Shown here one piece after another: positions 42,981 to 53,494 of a stretch of 64,000 bases of DNA (within the stretch, counting starts at the first letter, position 1; every line of letters begins with the position of its first letter). Source of the DNA: Ottelia alismoides. Taxonomy: Eukaryota > Streptophyta > Magnoliopsida > Alismatales > Hydrocharitaceae. The stretch covers positions 1,984,001 to 2,048,000 of the forward strand of contig JAZKJV010008882.1 of NCBI GenBank assembly GCA_037367405.1, given 5' to 3'. The position numbers and the translations under genes are program-made. A model generated the notes under the pieces. The model had not been told where the DNA came from and searched no databases. It saw nothing but the letters and a program-made list of their open reading frames with translations.

Positions 42981-44383
42981 CCAGGAATATCTGCTATGAT
43001 CATCATCATCATCAACAACAAAAACAAAGCCTTTTCCCACAATTAAGTAGGGTCGGCTACATGGATTCTTCGCCTCCATTCAGATCTATCTTGGGCCAAT
43101 CCCGGGCTTATATCCACAAAACTAAGATCCTTTCGTATGGTCTCTTTCCAACACTTCTTGGGCCATCCTCGCCCTCTCTTAGCCGGCTCAACATCCCAAC
43201 ATCCACATCTCCTAACTGGTGCATCAGCTGATCTTTTTTGCAAATGTCCAAACCATCTTAAGCGGTTTTCTCGCATCTTATCCTCGATCGGAGCTACACC
43301 AACTTTCTTTCTGATTGCATCATTCCGAATCCGATCTTTTCGTGTGTGTCCACACATCCACCTTAGCATTTTCATTTCTGCTACATTCATTCTCTGCACA
43401 TGTCTTTGGTTTACAGGCCAACATTCAGATCCATAAAGCATAACAGGTCTCACGGCTGCTTTGTAAAACTTTCCTTTAATCTTTAAAGGAATTTTCTTAT
43501 CACAGAGAACAACAGAGGCTCCTCTCCACTTTAGCCAGCCTGCATTTATTCTATTAGTAACATCTCCATCAATTTCCCCATCATGTTGCAGAATAGATCC
43601 CAAATATCTAAAGGAATCTCTCTTCTGAATGTTATCGTCACCAATCTTCACCTCGATTCCTTCACCATTGCGTCCATCAAAGGTGCACTCCATATATTTC
43701 GTCTTAGCCCTACTTATACGAAATCCTTTAGTCTCCAACTCATGTCTCCAGACCTCAAGCTTCTCATTTACTCCATCTCTAGTCTCTTCAATTAACACAA
43801 TATCATCAACAAATAACAAACACCAAGGTAACTCATCCTGAATGTGACTGGTCAACTCGTCCGTAATCAAAGTAAAAAGAAATGGACTCAAAGCAGAACC
43901 TTGATGTAAACCAATGTTGATATCAAAATATCCAGTCATCCCAGACGGGGTCCTTACACAAGATAAAGCCCTATCATACATGTCCTTTATGAGGTTAATG
44001 TATATCACATGTATTTGTCTCTTCTCCAACACTCTCCACAATATCTCTCGTGGGACAGAATCATAAGCCTTCTCCAAATCAATAAAGATCATGTGGAGGT
44101 TCTTCCTTTTAGCTCTATAAATCTCCATTGTTCTCCTCAGCAAAAGGATGGCTTCAGTCGTTGAGCGACCTGGCATGAATCCGAATTGGTTTTCTTTTAC
44201 ATTAGAAATTTGCCTCAACCTTCTTTCGATCACACGTTCCCAATTTTTTCATAGTGTGACACATCATCTTGATACCTCTATAATTTGAACAATTTTGAAT
44301 GTCTCCTTTATTCTTATAAAGAGGCACCACGATACTCTTCCTCCAATCTTCAGGCATTTTCTTGCTTCGCTAAATAACATTGA
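42981..44383 (-). mobile_element. RTE-type LINE A (minus strand), 5'-truncated with intact 3' tail
   Basis: The minus strand contains the RT and C-terminal domain of an RTE LINE. The 3' end has GTAGCCGACCCTACTTAATT, AAAGGCTTTG and a GTT/GAT-repeat tail (42990-43020), the typical end of plant RTE elements. The 5' end stops at about 44383 within RT, as expected of target-primed insertion. No target duplication was placed. Confidence 0.92.
43043..44383 (-). pseudogene. LINE A reverse transcriptase and C-terminal region
   Basis: 396 open codons from 44233 down to 43043, preceded by a frameshift near 44247 and further RT text to 44375. Motifs: ENQFGFMPGRSTTEAI, HMIFIDLEKAYDSVPREIL, NIGLHQGSALSPFLFTL, CLLFVDDIVLIEE and SRAKTKYMECTFDG, and the C-terminal SECWPVNQRHVQRM, MLRWMCGHTRKDRI and RENRLRWFGHLQ. 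The catalytic box is FVDD where most relatives have FADD. Confidence 0.92.
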
Positions 44384-44495
44384 ATAAACAGAAAAAAGTG
44401 CAGACCAGACAAGGTCTCTAAAATGACAAAAATGACAAAAATGACAAAATATCTAAGACCTCCTAAAGTGCAGACCAGACAAGGTCTCTAAATAT
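44384..44495. repeat. Duplicated 26-bp segment around an AAAAATGAC repeat
   Basis: AGTGCAGACCAGACAAGGTC with 6 more shared bases occurs at about 44396-44422 and 44467-44493. Between them lie three AAAATGACA units. In the minus-strand copia reading this is a tandem duplication inside the integrase. Confidence 0.75.
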
Positions 44496-44818
44496 CACAA
44501 TAAACCCAAGCAAAGGGTTCAACTCGATAGGGATTAATAGGAGGAAACGAAGACTGACGATGTTTTCCAAACTGACATGCCTCACACTCGAATGGCTTAA
44601 TTGAAGAAAGTTCTGGAGCATTATGGAGAGGCTTTGGCAGAGGGATGATCAAGATGCAGCTGCCATAGAAACAGATCCGAGGAGATAGACACAACGGTAA
44701 CAAAAATAGAATCCGTAGGAACATCAATGTAGTAGAGACCATTCTTCTCATGTTCCCTACCAAAAATCTGCATCGTATGGTTGTCCTGAAAATAACAAAA
44801 TAACTCTTTAAAATTCAC
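44460..44818 (-). pseudogene. Copia-3 pre-integrase and integrase start
   Basis: The minus strand reads IFGREHEKNGLYYID, LFLWQLHLDHPSAKA, CEACQFGKHRQSSFPPINPY and FAWVYCDI followed by TAG, the copia pre-integrase His/Cys motif and the first Asp of the integrase core. Then comes the duplicated segment and the end of similarity. Confidence 0.8.
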
Positions 44819-44924
44819 ACAACAATTTAGTTTTGCACAACGAGCTTCAATAAGACGGAGTTTGGAAGAAAAGTCAATGGTCCTAACAATGGTAACGGAG
44901 GAGTAAGCCCCGTTGGCTACCCTA

Positions 44925-45060
44925 GGGGCATGTTTGGTTGTTGGGTTGGATTGGGTTGGGTTGGGTTACCCCTGTGAATAGTAAACTGCGAGGAGGATTA
45001 GGAGGGTTGGAAGGAGGGGTACACCGGTGTACCCAACCCAACCCACCAACCAAACATGCC
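44925..45060. mobile_element. Tourist-like MITE in copia-3
   Basis: GGGGCATGTTTGGTTG at the left and CCAACCAAACATGCC at the right are inverted ends. CTA lies on both sides (44922-44924, 45061-45063), fitting the TWA/CTA type 3-bp duplication of PIF/Harbinger. Body text resembles the MITE at 26818 (AATAGTAAACTG). Length 136 bp. Confidence 0.75.
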
Positions 45061-45318
45061 CTAGTTGACTTTACAATAGAAGAGGGATGGGAGGAGGTCA
45101 ACAATCTACCTTCTCCTGTTAGATGAGTAGAAGCTCCGAAGTCGATGATCCGGGACAGAGCAGTGGCCATGGATGAGTTAGCTATTATAAATGAAGTAGT
45201 GGCTAGGTGTGCAGTAGGAGTGGCCTCATTGGTCTTGGCATCTTATCTCTGTAGCATCTGCATCAGGCGTGAATTATCTGAGGTAGAGAGTTGGACCGTT
45301 TGTCCTTTGGAATCTTGA

Positions 45319-45971
45319 TCATGTGTCTATCATTATGGTATCATAATCATATGCAATGTTTGCCTGCTGAGGCATCCCAAACTTCGTGCAACAACCTCTC
45401 AAATGGGCTAGTATTCTGGTAGTGAACACATGACATGTGGCCAGGGCCATGACCATGACCAGAGTCTTGACCACGACCTCCTTGCTAGCCAAAGCAACCT
45501 CCTTGACCAGAAGAAGCCAAAAACGTAGAGTTCTCCATTGGATGTGGAGACCGAGTATGGACATTGAACGTCTCAATTTGCTGCAAGGGTCCAAAAATGA
45601 TATTGATGGCGGAAAGGTATCGGTTGTAAGGAATCATTCTTTCACATTCTGGTAACGAGGGTGCATATCAGCTGAAATCCGTAAACTTGCCATTCTGATC
45701 TCTCTGCCACCTGTTTCAAACAATAGGCTGGTTGAAATATGGCAAGCTCCTCATAAAATCCAGTAAGATGGCAGTAATATTCCACCATAGTAGATTCTCC
45801 TGAGATGCAGACCGAATCCACATGTAGATGTTAGTTAGATGAGTCTTGGTAGTTTGTTGTGAGTATGTCTTTTTCAATTCATCCCACATCTCCTTGGTAG
45901 TTTCCTTGAATAGGAGGTTCGCTGCAATTTAGGGCTCCATACTGATGGTCATCCAATTCATGACTTGATAG
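45319..45971 (-). pseudogene. Copia-3 gag, middle and C-terminal part
   Basis: From the minus strand: MNWMTISMEP then a stop, LLFKETTKEMWDELKKTYS, TKTHLTNIYMWIRSASQEN, typical of the copia Gag (UBN2) repeat. A Gly/His-rich tract follows (45480-45420). The N-terminal part is beyond the solo LTR at 48793-48900. Confidence 0.7.
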
Positions 45972-46490
45972 TTATCTCCCACCAGGACCCATAGTCCTTA
46001 TTTGTAAAGCCTTGAACTTGGCATATCTCAGATCCTATATAATAAGATCCGGCTCGTCAAGAGAAAACCAACGAAATTTGTTTCATGTGAATCGGACTTC
46101 GTTTCGAATTGTTATGATTTTCGGAAGAAACAGAAGTAAGGAAGGTTAAGATGTCATTAACCCATAATGACTGTCATTAAGACTAATTAAACATGATTAA
46201 AGAAACTAGTGACGGATTGAAAACCGCTAATGATCATTAGCAAACACTGATCAATAGTTAGTAAAAGATAAGCGTAAGTCGCGAAAGTTAAATCGCGATT
46301 TGTGAAAGTTAATCACGATTAGTGTTAATTAAGCGTCATTAGCGAATCTAGAATCCTCTATAATGTTCTAACTTAAGCCCCATGTTTAGGATAAGTTTTG
46401 GCTAAAACCATGGGCCAAAACCATAGGCCGCTAAACCATGGTTAAGGTCTAAATCATGGTTTTCTAGCCATGGTTAGTGGTTTTCTGGGG

Positions 46491-46502
46491 CCTATAAATA
46501 TA
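46491..46502 (+). promoter_or_regulatory. TATA box in solo LTR
   Basis: CCTATAAATATA lies about 515 bp into the solo LTR, followed by a pyrimidine/ACC-rich leader. It is the likely promoter of the ancestral element. Being sense-oriented in the GT47 intron, it could start internal transcripts. Confidence 0.5.
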
Positions 46503-46754
46503 CCCCCTACCGATTCATTCTCTACGACTTCCACTACCACCACCACCCCAAGGGGTAGGGTCGAGAGGTCGGGAGGAGGAGTGGGAGGCGAGGGTGGAGT
46601 GCTAGCGAAGCGCTGCCGGGAGAACGAGGAGGAGAAATGTATAATCCTCTCTTAGTTTGCTTCGTAAGCTAGGCTTTTAATTCATCCTCTTGTTCTTCCA
46701 AGTTTTGTTCTTGATTCATCTTTCTTTCCGATTCGTTTTCCTGTTGTGGTTAGA

Positions 46755-47028
46755 GGAGAAATCTGTGTAACACCCTACTTAGGTGCGGGCGGCTATGTAC
46801 GTCAGTGACCCTGTGATTCATCACACGTTCACTCATCTAAGACGCGTGGTGTCTACCGATTCTCCATCGTTTATGTTTCTATTCTTTCTATTATGCTTTT
46901 ATAATTATTTTGATGGAGAAATCTGTATAATACCCTACTTAGGTGCGGGCGGCTATGCACGTCAGTGACCCTGTGATTCGTCACACGTTCACTCACCTAA
47001 GATGCGTGGTGTCTACCGATTCTTCATC
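46755..47028 (+). repeat. Two 114-bp direct repeats in the solo LTR
   Basis: 46755-46868 and 46915-47028 are nearly identical copies (GGAGAAATCTGT...ACCGATTCT.CATC) separated by 46 bp. They include TGTAACACCCTACTTAGGTG. Confidence 0.9.
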
Positions 47029-47115
47029 TCTCGTTGTTTAATTATATTCTTTCAGTTTCGTTGTTATTTTCCTCTCGATTGATTTTATAGAGGAAACTCT
47101 TTTCATTTTTATTTT

Positions 47116-47250
47116 GAAATATGTCCCGATATAAGGAGAAATTTTGCCGAAATTTTCCGAGAAATATGTCCCGATATAAGGGGAAATTTTGCCGAAATTT
47201 TCTGAGAAATATGTCCCGATATAAGGGGAAACTCTGTCGAAATTTTAAGA
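47116..47250 (+). repeat. Three 45-bp tandem repeats in the solo LTR
   Basis: Units start at 47116, 47161 and 47206, each GAAATATGTCCCGATATAAG plus 25 further bases, with 1-6 differences. The 45-bp period keeps a reading frame open, but nothing suggests translation. Confidence 0.92.
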
Positions 47251-48792
47251 GAAAATATGTTCTTGGCGTTCTTCGTGTTCTTCGCATTCTTCGTTCATTT
47301 TTCGCGTTCTTGACACGTTCTTAGCATTTTTGATACAAAAAATGAAATTCGATCTTTTCAGGAGCTTTAAAATAGTCTTTTTAAAAACGAAACACGATAA
47401 AGCCTTGCATACATGAGAGAGGTCGATTAGGTAACGAAATCCTTCCTTTTGCTGTTGGGTTTTCAAACGAGATCATTGAAAGTCTTGATTTTATGTTCTG
47501 TGCTATAAAGAACCCTAATTTTGACCGTTTTTGAAAAAGTCTGAACAATTTCTTTGTGATTCCCATTAAAATAAGGTTTAAGCATCAAATCGATGCGATG
47601 ACTTTGAAAGTTAGGATTTGAGAGTTTAAATATGCATAAATACGAGTATATATGTATATGAATAATATATATGTGGGTTTATACTAATTATTACTGATTA
47701 TGCAAATCGAAGACTTAACGAAAGAATTACATCATGGGAATTGATGTGATTTGAGTTGGATCTTGAAAGGGATTGTGTGGTCACGTTAAGGATGACTGTG
47801 AGTAGAACTACAGGTCGGGCATGCTACCTGTAGGTTTGTCGGAAGGAACCCGTATTGGCGTTTCCCTACCTAGGTGGTACAACGGTTGCCCTGTTATGTT
47901 AGGTGCACACGAAATGAATGTTTTGCAACGCGTGGTATCGGGAGCCAATATCTTCGGGTTGAACGACGGAAGATGTGGTCGTATCATGTAGAGGCACGGG
48001 TGGTTCAATAACGACTGGGTCACGATAATATTAATTTAAAGTCGCTAGATTATATGATTAAATGTTAGCCTGAGGTTTTAAGCAACCGAGTTCTCGAGGA
48101 CGGTGTGCTCATTTGTTTTTCAGGTTGAGGGTTGAGACCCTAGTTAATAAAAGAAAAGGAAATGGTCAGGGTAGTATTGGAGGATTGGTTGAGGCGACGT
48201 GCGGCGGCATAAGCTTACCAAAATCAACGCAATCTCCAATCTCGAAGTATCCACAGCTTCGAAGTCCAAGAAGGATGGGGTTCCTCTGGACTAATTCCTG
48301 ACGTGGAATAGAAAGGAATAGGACTTAAATTAACAAGAAGGAATGAAACTTTTTGTGATAACAAGTTTTGCAAAATTACACAATTTATTTGCTTTTCTCT
48401 TCTTCGTTACTTAGCATTCGCTAATTTTTATCTTATGATTTATGGAAAACCCAACAGGTGTCGGTGAGCCATCACAAAGACTTTAAAAAATTCATCCAGC
48501 TTACATACTAGACATCCAGCCAGCCATAGTAGCTTTACTTTTTAAGGTAGTTAGTAATCTTTTGTATATTTTCCTTTCAAGCTGATGCACATGTAAATGG
48601 TTATAGTGGGACAATGTATCATCTGAACTTTATTTTGTGAATGGAAAAATGTTGAAATACTTTCTTCTGAGTATTTTTATTTGCTGTCTGTTTCTGAATG
48701 TTAGTTGTGATTGCTGAATAAATTATTGCTGAGTAACCCGATCCGGATATGGGAGGATCCGATGGCCCGGGAATCGGGGTCGTGACATTATC

Positions 48793-49020
48793 TACCTCTT
48801 TTAGATGCTCAATAATTAGAATCAGTATCTTCCTCTGACCTTCGATGGACACATTGAATGCTCGAGACCATATCGCGTAATTTTTTGTGCCTTTGAGTTT
48901 AATTGAGGGTAGCTTGCATCATCACAGAATGTCGAAAATGAGGGTTTTGTCTCGAGTCGTGGCCACCGTAATCGAAGGTTGGGGGACTCAATCAGAGAAA
49001 GTATCTAGTTCAGTCATGTC
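48793..49020 (-). pseudogene. Copia-3 gag N-terminal part
   Basis: From the minus strand: WSRAFNVSIEGQRKILILII and EHLKEVDN, the beginning of the copia Gag, continuing after the solo LTR at 45971. The start codon region is unclear. Confidence 0.6.
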
Positions 49021-50490
49021 AACTTCTGGACCGAATTAAAGAACGAAGAGGGTAACAACAATCTATCCAGGGTGGTTTGCGTGAGACCTGGGGTGCGTAA
49101 GAGTCCCCGCATATCTGTGCAAGGACATGGGAAAGGCCTAGGGCTTCTGGCGAAGTCTCGTGCGTTCTGCATGGGTCTGTGAAAAGCCGAAAGGGCTTCA
49201 GGCTATGGTTCCGTACGATCTGGTCCAGGCGAATGCGAGAAGATAGAAAGGGCTCCAGACAGAGGTCCCATGTAGAGATGAGCATCGGACTGGGTCGGGT
49301 CGGGTTGAGCCTGGTATAGCCCAGCCTGAGCCCGAGCATGATCGCAGGCCCTACGGACCGAGCTTGGGCCCGGTATTTTTATGTATTGCAGCCCAAGCCC
49401 AGGCCCGACTCATGAAGGAATGGGCTGGGCCGGCCCGTGACCACTCTAGTTTTTGGCGACCGTGCTTTAGCATGGACTGGATTCTTTCCTACCCTGCATC
49501 GCCATTTGCAATGGCCGTTGTTGCTGCATATAAGTATTAATATATGAAGCATATTTGTAGGGTTTTTATAAGTTAAAGGTGTTTTGTGGTATATGTTGGA
49601 TACAAGAGCTTTGTTTCTGTCCTTAGAGAGGGTGTTGTGGTGCTGAGGGAGAGGAGTGCTTTAATCGTCTATTTTTATTTTTAGATACTTTCGATCTTCA
49701 CAGAATGTGGCCACCTTATGTCAAAGCCTTTATTGCTATTATGTTCGGGCTGATTTTAATTCCGAGCTGATTTCTATAGTAGCTAGATATTATACAATAC
49801 TTTGTTGCATAAACAGAAAATATAACTTCTACATTGCTACCTGATGCTTCTATTTAGGATATTTGCACGACTTTACTATCTAAAAAGTAAGGTTTGTATA
49901 GATAGAATATTGGAGGATAATGTACGACTTTAAACAGAATAGAGCACTTTGAACGAGTGATCTTTCCCCCAAAAATTTGAATGTCTAACTGGTGAAGAAG
50001 CCATACAGCAGTTCCAACAAATTCCACAATACCAATATATCTATGGCATCGTCTAGAGCATCCACTTTTTGTACATAAACACTCAAAAGTTTGCTCTTTG
50101 ACAGTATCTCAACATCTGCAACTATGCTCAAATTACTGCTGGAGTATGGAGATGGAGTGACAAAATTGCACAAATTCTAGATAGAATCAACTTCTACCAA
50201 GAAATCCACAACTTTATCCATACTCATCTCTTTAAATCCCAAGATGAATCAAATTCCCAACTTGATGTCGATGTAGGAGTTCTTGCGCTTCTCTAAGGCT
50301 TTGAGACTGAGTGAGCTAACGGTGAGGATCAAGATGTCAGCTCCGACTGCGAGGGAGGTGAAGCTGAGCCAGTGAAGAGAGTCTGGTTGTAGGATTGAGG
50401 CACGAGCCGATCAAAGGAGAGAACAAAAACAAAGGGGTGGTTCTGGTTGGGATCTTTGGGTTTAGATTTAGAAATAAATATCGGACTAAA
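49021..50490. other. Leader region of copia-3, no gene
   Basis: Apart from the MITE at 49273, no gene or recognised element is seen. Parts may be an unclassified insertion in the copia leader. Confidence 0.4.
49273..49448. mobile_element. GC-rich hAT-like MITE, copy 1
   Basis: It starts TAGAGATGAGCATCGG and ends CCACTCTA. The body is built from GGGTCGGGTTGAGCC- and GCCCAAGCCCAGGCCC-like text and is much more GC-rich than its flanks. Three more copies occur at 50491, 54594 and 55570. The ends recall hAT-type MITEs; no clear 8-bp duplication is seen. Confidence 0.6.
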
Positions 50491-50738
50491 CTAGGGGTAC
50501 CCACGAATGGTAGGTCCGGTCGGGCCAGGCTGTGGCCTGTTGGGTAGCATAGCGGGCCGGGCTTCAGGCTTAGCTAGGGTCGGGCTAAGTGAAGCCCGAG
50601 CCCAACCCGATATCTGCACTGGGCTGGATTTAAGGCCCAGGCCCGCCCATTGGACGATCGGGCTTGGGCTTGGATCGGGTATTATCGGGCCGGGCATCGG
50701 GCTCGGTCGAGCCGACCCTACCCAATGCTCAACCCTAG
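50491..50738. mobile_element. GC-rich hAT-like MITE, copy 2
   Basis: CTAGGGGTACCCAC at the left; CAATGCTCAACCCTAG at the right. Same GGGCCGGGCTT/AAGCCCGAGCCC composition as the other copies, 248 bp, the longest copy. Confidence 0.6.
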
Positions 50739-51081
50739 TCCCGTACGCTCTAGTGAAGGTGAAGGTTCTGACTAGGCGATGGTGAAGGAGCATGGCAGAG
50801 TCACAACCGAGGCTTCAGGAGGTGATGGTTCCTCCTAGTGCTTCAGGAGGCGCTGGCACGACCCTGATGCCCTATTGAAAGGGCTTGTGCACAGGAGGCG
50901 ATGATGATGCCTTTGTGTGCAGCAAGAGCCCCGGGGGGAGGGAGGCTGGCGGAGGCTGAGGCTCGCGCGAAGAGCTTTGGAGGGAAGAAGCTCTTGCGTG
51001 ATTGAGAGAGAGATAACACACAATCCTGAGTAAGAGGCATGAGGTGGCAGAGGGTGATTCGACACGAACTCCGGTCTAGGA

Positions 51082-51229
51082 CCGTTGCTATGATACCGTA
51101 TAGCGAAGAAAAACTGAATGACTTATCTTATTCCATAGGTCTAGGGTTTCTTACATGGCATAAAACCCTAGAGAGCGAAACACAAAAGAGAATGACATGT
51201 ATACCCGGAGAGAGGGGTTACACATAACA
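51082..51229 (-). repeat. 5' LTR and primer site of copia-3
   Basis: The complement of 51082-51098 reads C/TGGTATCATAGCAACGG, a Met-tRNA primer site. The LTR (51099-51229, about 131 bp) starts TGTTATGTGTAACCCC on the minus strand. Length fits the short LTRs of copia-1 and -2. Confidence 0.65.
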
Positions 51230-51482
51230 CAAAATATAATAACTCTAACGTATTCTATAACCACTTCAGTCATTTCTCAAATCACTTTTTGTAACTTTGA
51301 ATGATGGACCATTTTACATAGTAGTTTTGTTCAGGCATATAAAGTTATCAACAAACACATTCAAGTAATTATATTTACGTATTTTGTTTTTAGCAAAAAA
51401 TGCTTCTTCATCTTATATAATTTAGTTCAAAATTCTCCGCATATCTTTGACTAATTTAGGCTATAGCTTTTCATCATGACAG

Positions 51483-51661
51483 GTCTCAACAAGCTCTGTT
51501 AACCCTGCCCCAGGAACTGAAAGATCTGCCTCACTGGAAACACTTGAATCTGGACTTGCTCGATCTCGTTCTACAATTCGGTCTGCTAAATACTCAAACA
51601 AGAAATCAATAGATTATGTTCCAGTAGGTCCTGCATATAGAAATGCATATGCCTTCTACAG
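51483..51661 (+). CDS. GT47 (exostosin-family) glycosyltransferase, exon 2
   Basis: A 179-bp exon (59 codons plus 2 bases) between acceptor TCATGACAG and donor GTATGATT. It starts in phase 0, matching exon 1, with no stop. SLETLESGLARSRSTIRSAK and DYVPVGPAYRNAYAFY match the segment of plant GT47 proteins just before the exostosin domain (family wording LE..EAGLARARAAIREA ... YVPxGPIYRNPYAFHRSYxEMEK). Homologues commonly continue with SYxEMEK after this Arg codon. The catalytic exostosin domain must lie in later exons, none of which are found up to 64000. Codon use and absence of damage suggest a live gene, but the window does not show this. Confidence 0.78.
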
Positions 51662-53494
51662 GTATGATTTGGGAATTACAGAAGAATATATTAACAAAAA
51701 GTAATGTATATTTTATTTGTCGGCAGTGACACCGTATTGTATATTATTTGATCGTTAACATTGTTTTAAATAACATATGTAAAAACTTAAAAGGGAAGGA
51801 AGCCATCATCAGGGCATCAAAGGCATAAAACTCTCATTTTTTACTTAAGTGGAGATACCAAAGTGTTGATTCGTGTAATTTTGCAGAAGTGATGATGCCA
51901 TATATAGCTTTACGCTTCTGATTTTTTTGGAGTAGATGAAGGCTGGCCACTTGAGAAACCGTTCTTTAAAACTTCCTAAGATCAGTGATGTGAATATTGG
52001 GGATTACAATTTACATTGTCACTACAAAGGGACTCAAAAGGGACACCTAGCCCCCCAAAAATTCCCAAAAGTCCATGAAGTCCTGCATATTAAGATATTT
52101 TTCTGGTGGTATGGCCTCACTACTCCGAAGATAGCATCGTTACACTGGATCCAACTTACCCAGATAAATGCAGATGTCCTCCATCTGTCCCGTTGTAGCT
52201 GCTTCCCAAGTAAGTCGGTGGGCACAAAATCTCCTCTAAAAGAAGACCAGAAAGTGTCTGAGGATGAGCGATCGATCTGCTTGATTCCCGCTTCATGATT
52301 AATGCCCTCCCTGCCACACATAGAGCAACTCAGATTAGTGTCTCCGTTTGCTCCTGTGCATCCTGGTCACCAGTCTCTGCTGCATGATAAGCCACATCAT
52401 GATCTCTACCTTCAAAGGTACCCTTAACTTCCAAATCCTCTTGCACTTAATGACGCAGATGAGGCCCTGCATAAGGACCAACACGGGGATTTCAACAACT
52501 CCAAGAGGTCTAAACGTACATTTATCATTTCTTTTGTGAGTCTGCAGTTTTAGAATGGTACAAGCCAGTGTATTTGTAAAATTTTTGTACTCTAGTGGGG
52601 CAGTTCCTATTACAAAAAGGGAGCAAAAGGGGAGAGGAGAGGCGGTTCAGAATTGAGAGTGAGAAAGCCCTCACAAGTCCGTTCCTTGCCCCTCCTAACT
52701 CTTCCTCTTCTCTTCCCACCCATTGCTCTCTCTTTCCCTCCACCTTCCCAACCTCTCATCCTCCACTTTTCTTCCCCTTCTCCAGCCCTACCCCTTTCTC
52801 TCCCAGCAAAACTCACCTCCAGTCCCTGTCTCACCACCACCAGCCATCCACCAACATAGACACTGCAGCCACCACATCATTCTCTACGCTGGTTGCCATC
52901 TCCACATTTCTCTTCTATTCTCTTGGGTCCTGGTTTGCAGTAGTCAGCTTATTTTGCTTCTAACTTATTTTGGGGTCCCAGTTTTAAGAATCCTAAGTCT
53001 TAAGATTGCTCCCTTTTGAATCTAATTATGTTGCAGTACCTTCATGAATGAAATAGAACTCCCTTGGTGTCGTATTTTTGATTATTTATTTTCCCCCCTA
53101 ACTTCAGAGCAGCGAATATCCAGAATTGTCGTTAGAGCTTCCAAGTACTTAATTTATCCTAACTTGATCATTGGGAGGCATGATGCAGGAGAGAGGGCGA
53201 GAGAGGGAAACATGGCAATAAAGGGAAAGAGTGCGCGGGAGGAAGAGAGGGCGAGAGAGCGTGCGAGGGCTTTCGAGCGAAAATGGTGAGGGAGAGGAAT
53301 CCGTGGGGCCTCTCTTCGAGGTGGAAGCTTCCAGGCACCATCGCGTGGACGGTGGACCCCCTCCACGTTGCTGGGCCTCCAAGGTGCATGCGATGACTTG
53401 GGGCAGCGAGTGGGATTCGGCTGAGGGATTTCGTCATCAGCTTCTTACCTCTAGGGCTGTGCGCTAGCGTAGGGGTTCCGAATTTACCCTGTAT
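51662..53494 (+). other. Intron 2 of the GT47 gene, first part; no gene recognised
   Basis: Short ORFs on both strands (for example minus 52321-52034, with W and C residues) are not assignable. A purine-rich tract (GAGAGAGGGCGAGAGAGG, 53190-53270) and a pyrimidine-rich tract (52680-52830) may be part of a retroelement leader. Confidence 0.4.

Larger units (their letters stand above)
45977..48787 (+). mobile_element. Solo gypsy LTR (2.8 kb) in copia-3
   Basis: The duplication TTATC (45972-45976, 48788-48792) brackets a 2811-bp unit that interrupts one copia gag reading. Its right end GGGTCGTGACA is a standard gypsy LTR end, and the left end TCCCACCAGGACCC is its decayed inverted partner. No internal gypsy region is present, so it is a solo LTR from unequal recombination. 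The + orientation is inferred from a TATA box at 46493. Contents: two 114-bp repeats and three 45-bp repeats, annotated separately; small ORFs inside are not credible. Confidence 0.8.
44460..51229 (-). mobile_element. Copia-3 (minus strand), 3'-truncated, split by a solo LTR
   Basis: The 5' LTR is at 51099-51229, the primer site at 51082-51098, a GC-rich leader at 50745-51080, gag at 48793-49020 and 45319-45971, and pre-integrase and the start of integrase at 44818-44460. RT, RNase H and the 3' LTR are missing; LINE A begins where it ends. A solo gypsy LTR (45977-48787), a Tourist MITE and two GC-rich MITEs are inserted in it. The whole lies in GT47 intron 1, antisense to the gene. Confidence 0.75.
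27444..51482 (+). other. Intron 1 of the GT47 gene, about 24 kb
   Basis: Donor GTGAGAG at 27444 and acceptor CATGACAG ending at 51482 join two phase-0 exons. Nearly all of the intron is transposon: copia-1 with copia-2 inside, RTE LINEs B and A, copia-3 with a solo gypsy LTR inside, a Tourist MITE and two GC-rich MITEs. Elements occur on both strands. The join is inferred from protein continuity, without transcript evidence. Confidence 0.65.

Noticed and set aside
42990..43020. CAT/CAA repeat as an independent microsatellite
   Set aside because: It is the complement of the GTT/GAT tail that normally ends RTE LINEs, so it belongs to LINE A.
47116..47324. Repeat protein encoded by the 45-bp repeats
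   Set aside because: An open frame follows automatically from a 45-bp period; it lies in a solo LTR with no start context or continuation.
51883..52298. Third GT47 exon after TTTTGCAG near 51890
   Set aside because: The next bases read AAG TGA in one frame, and no exostosin wording follows in any frame.
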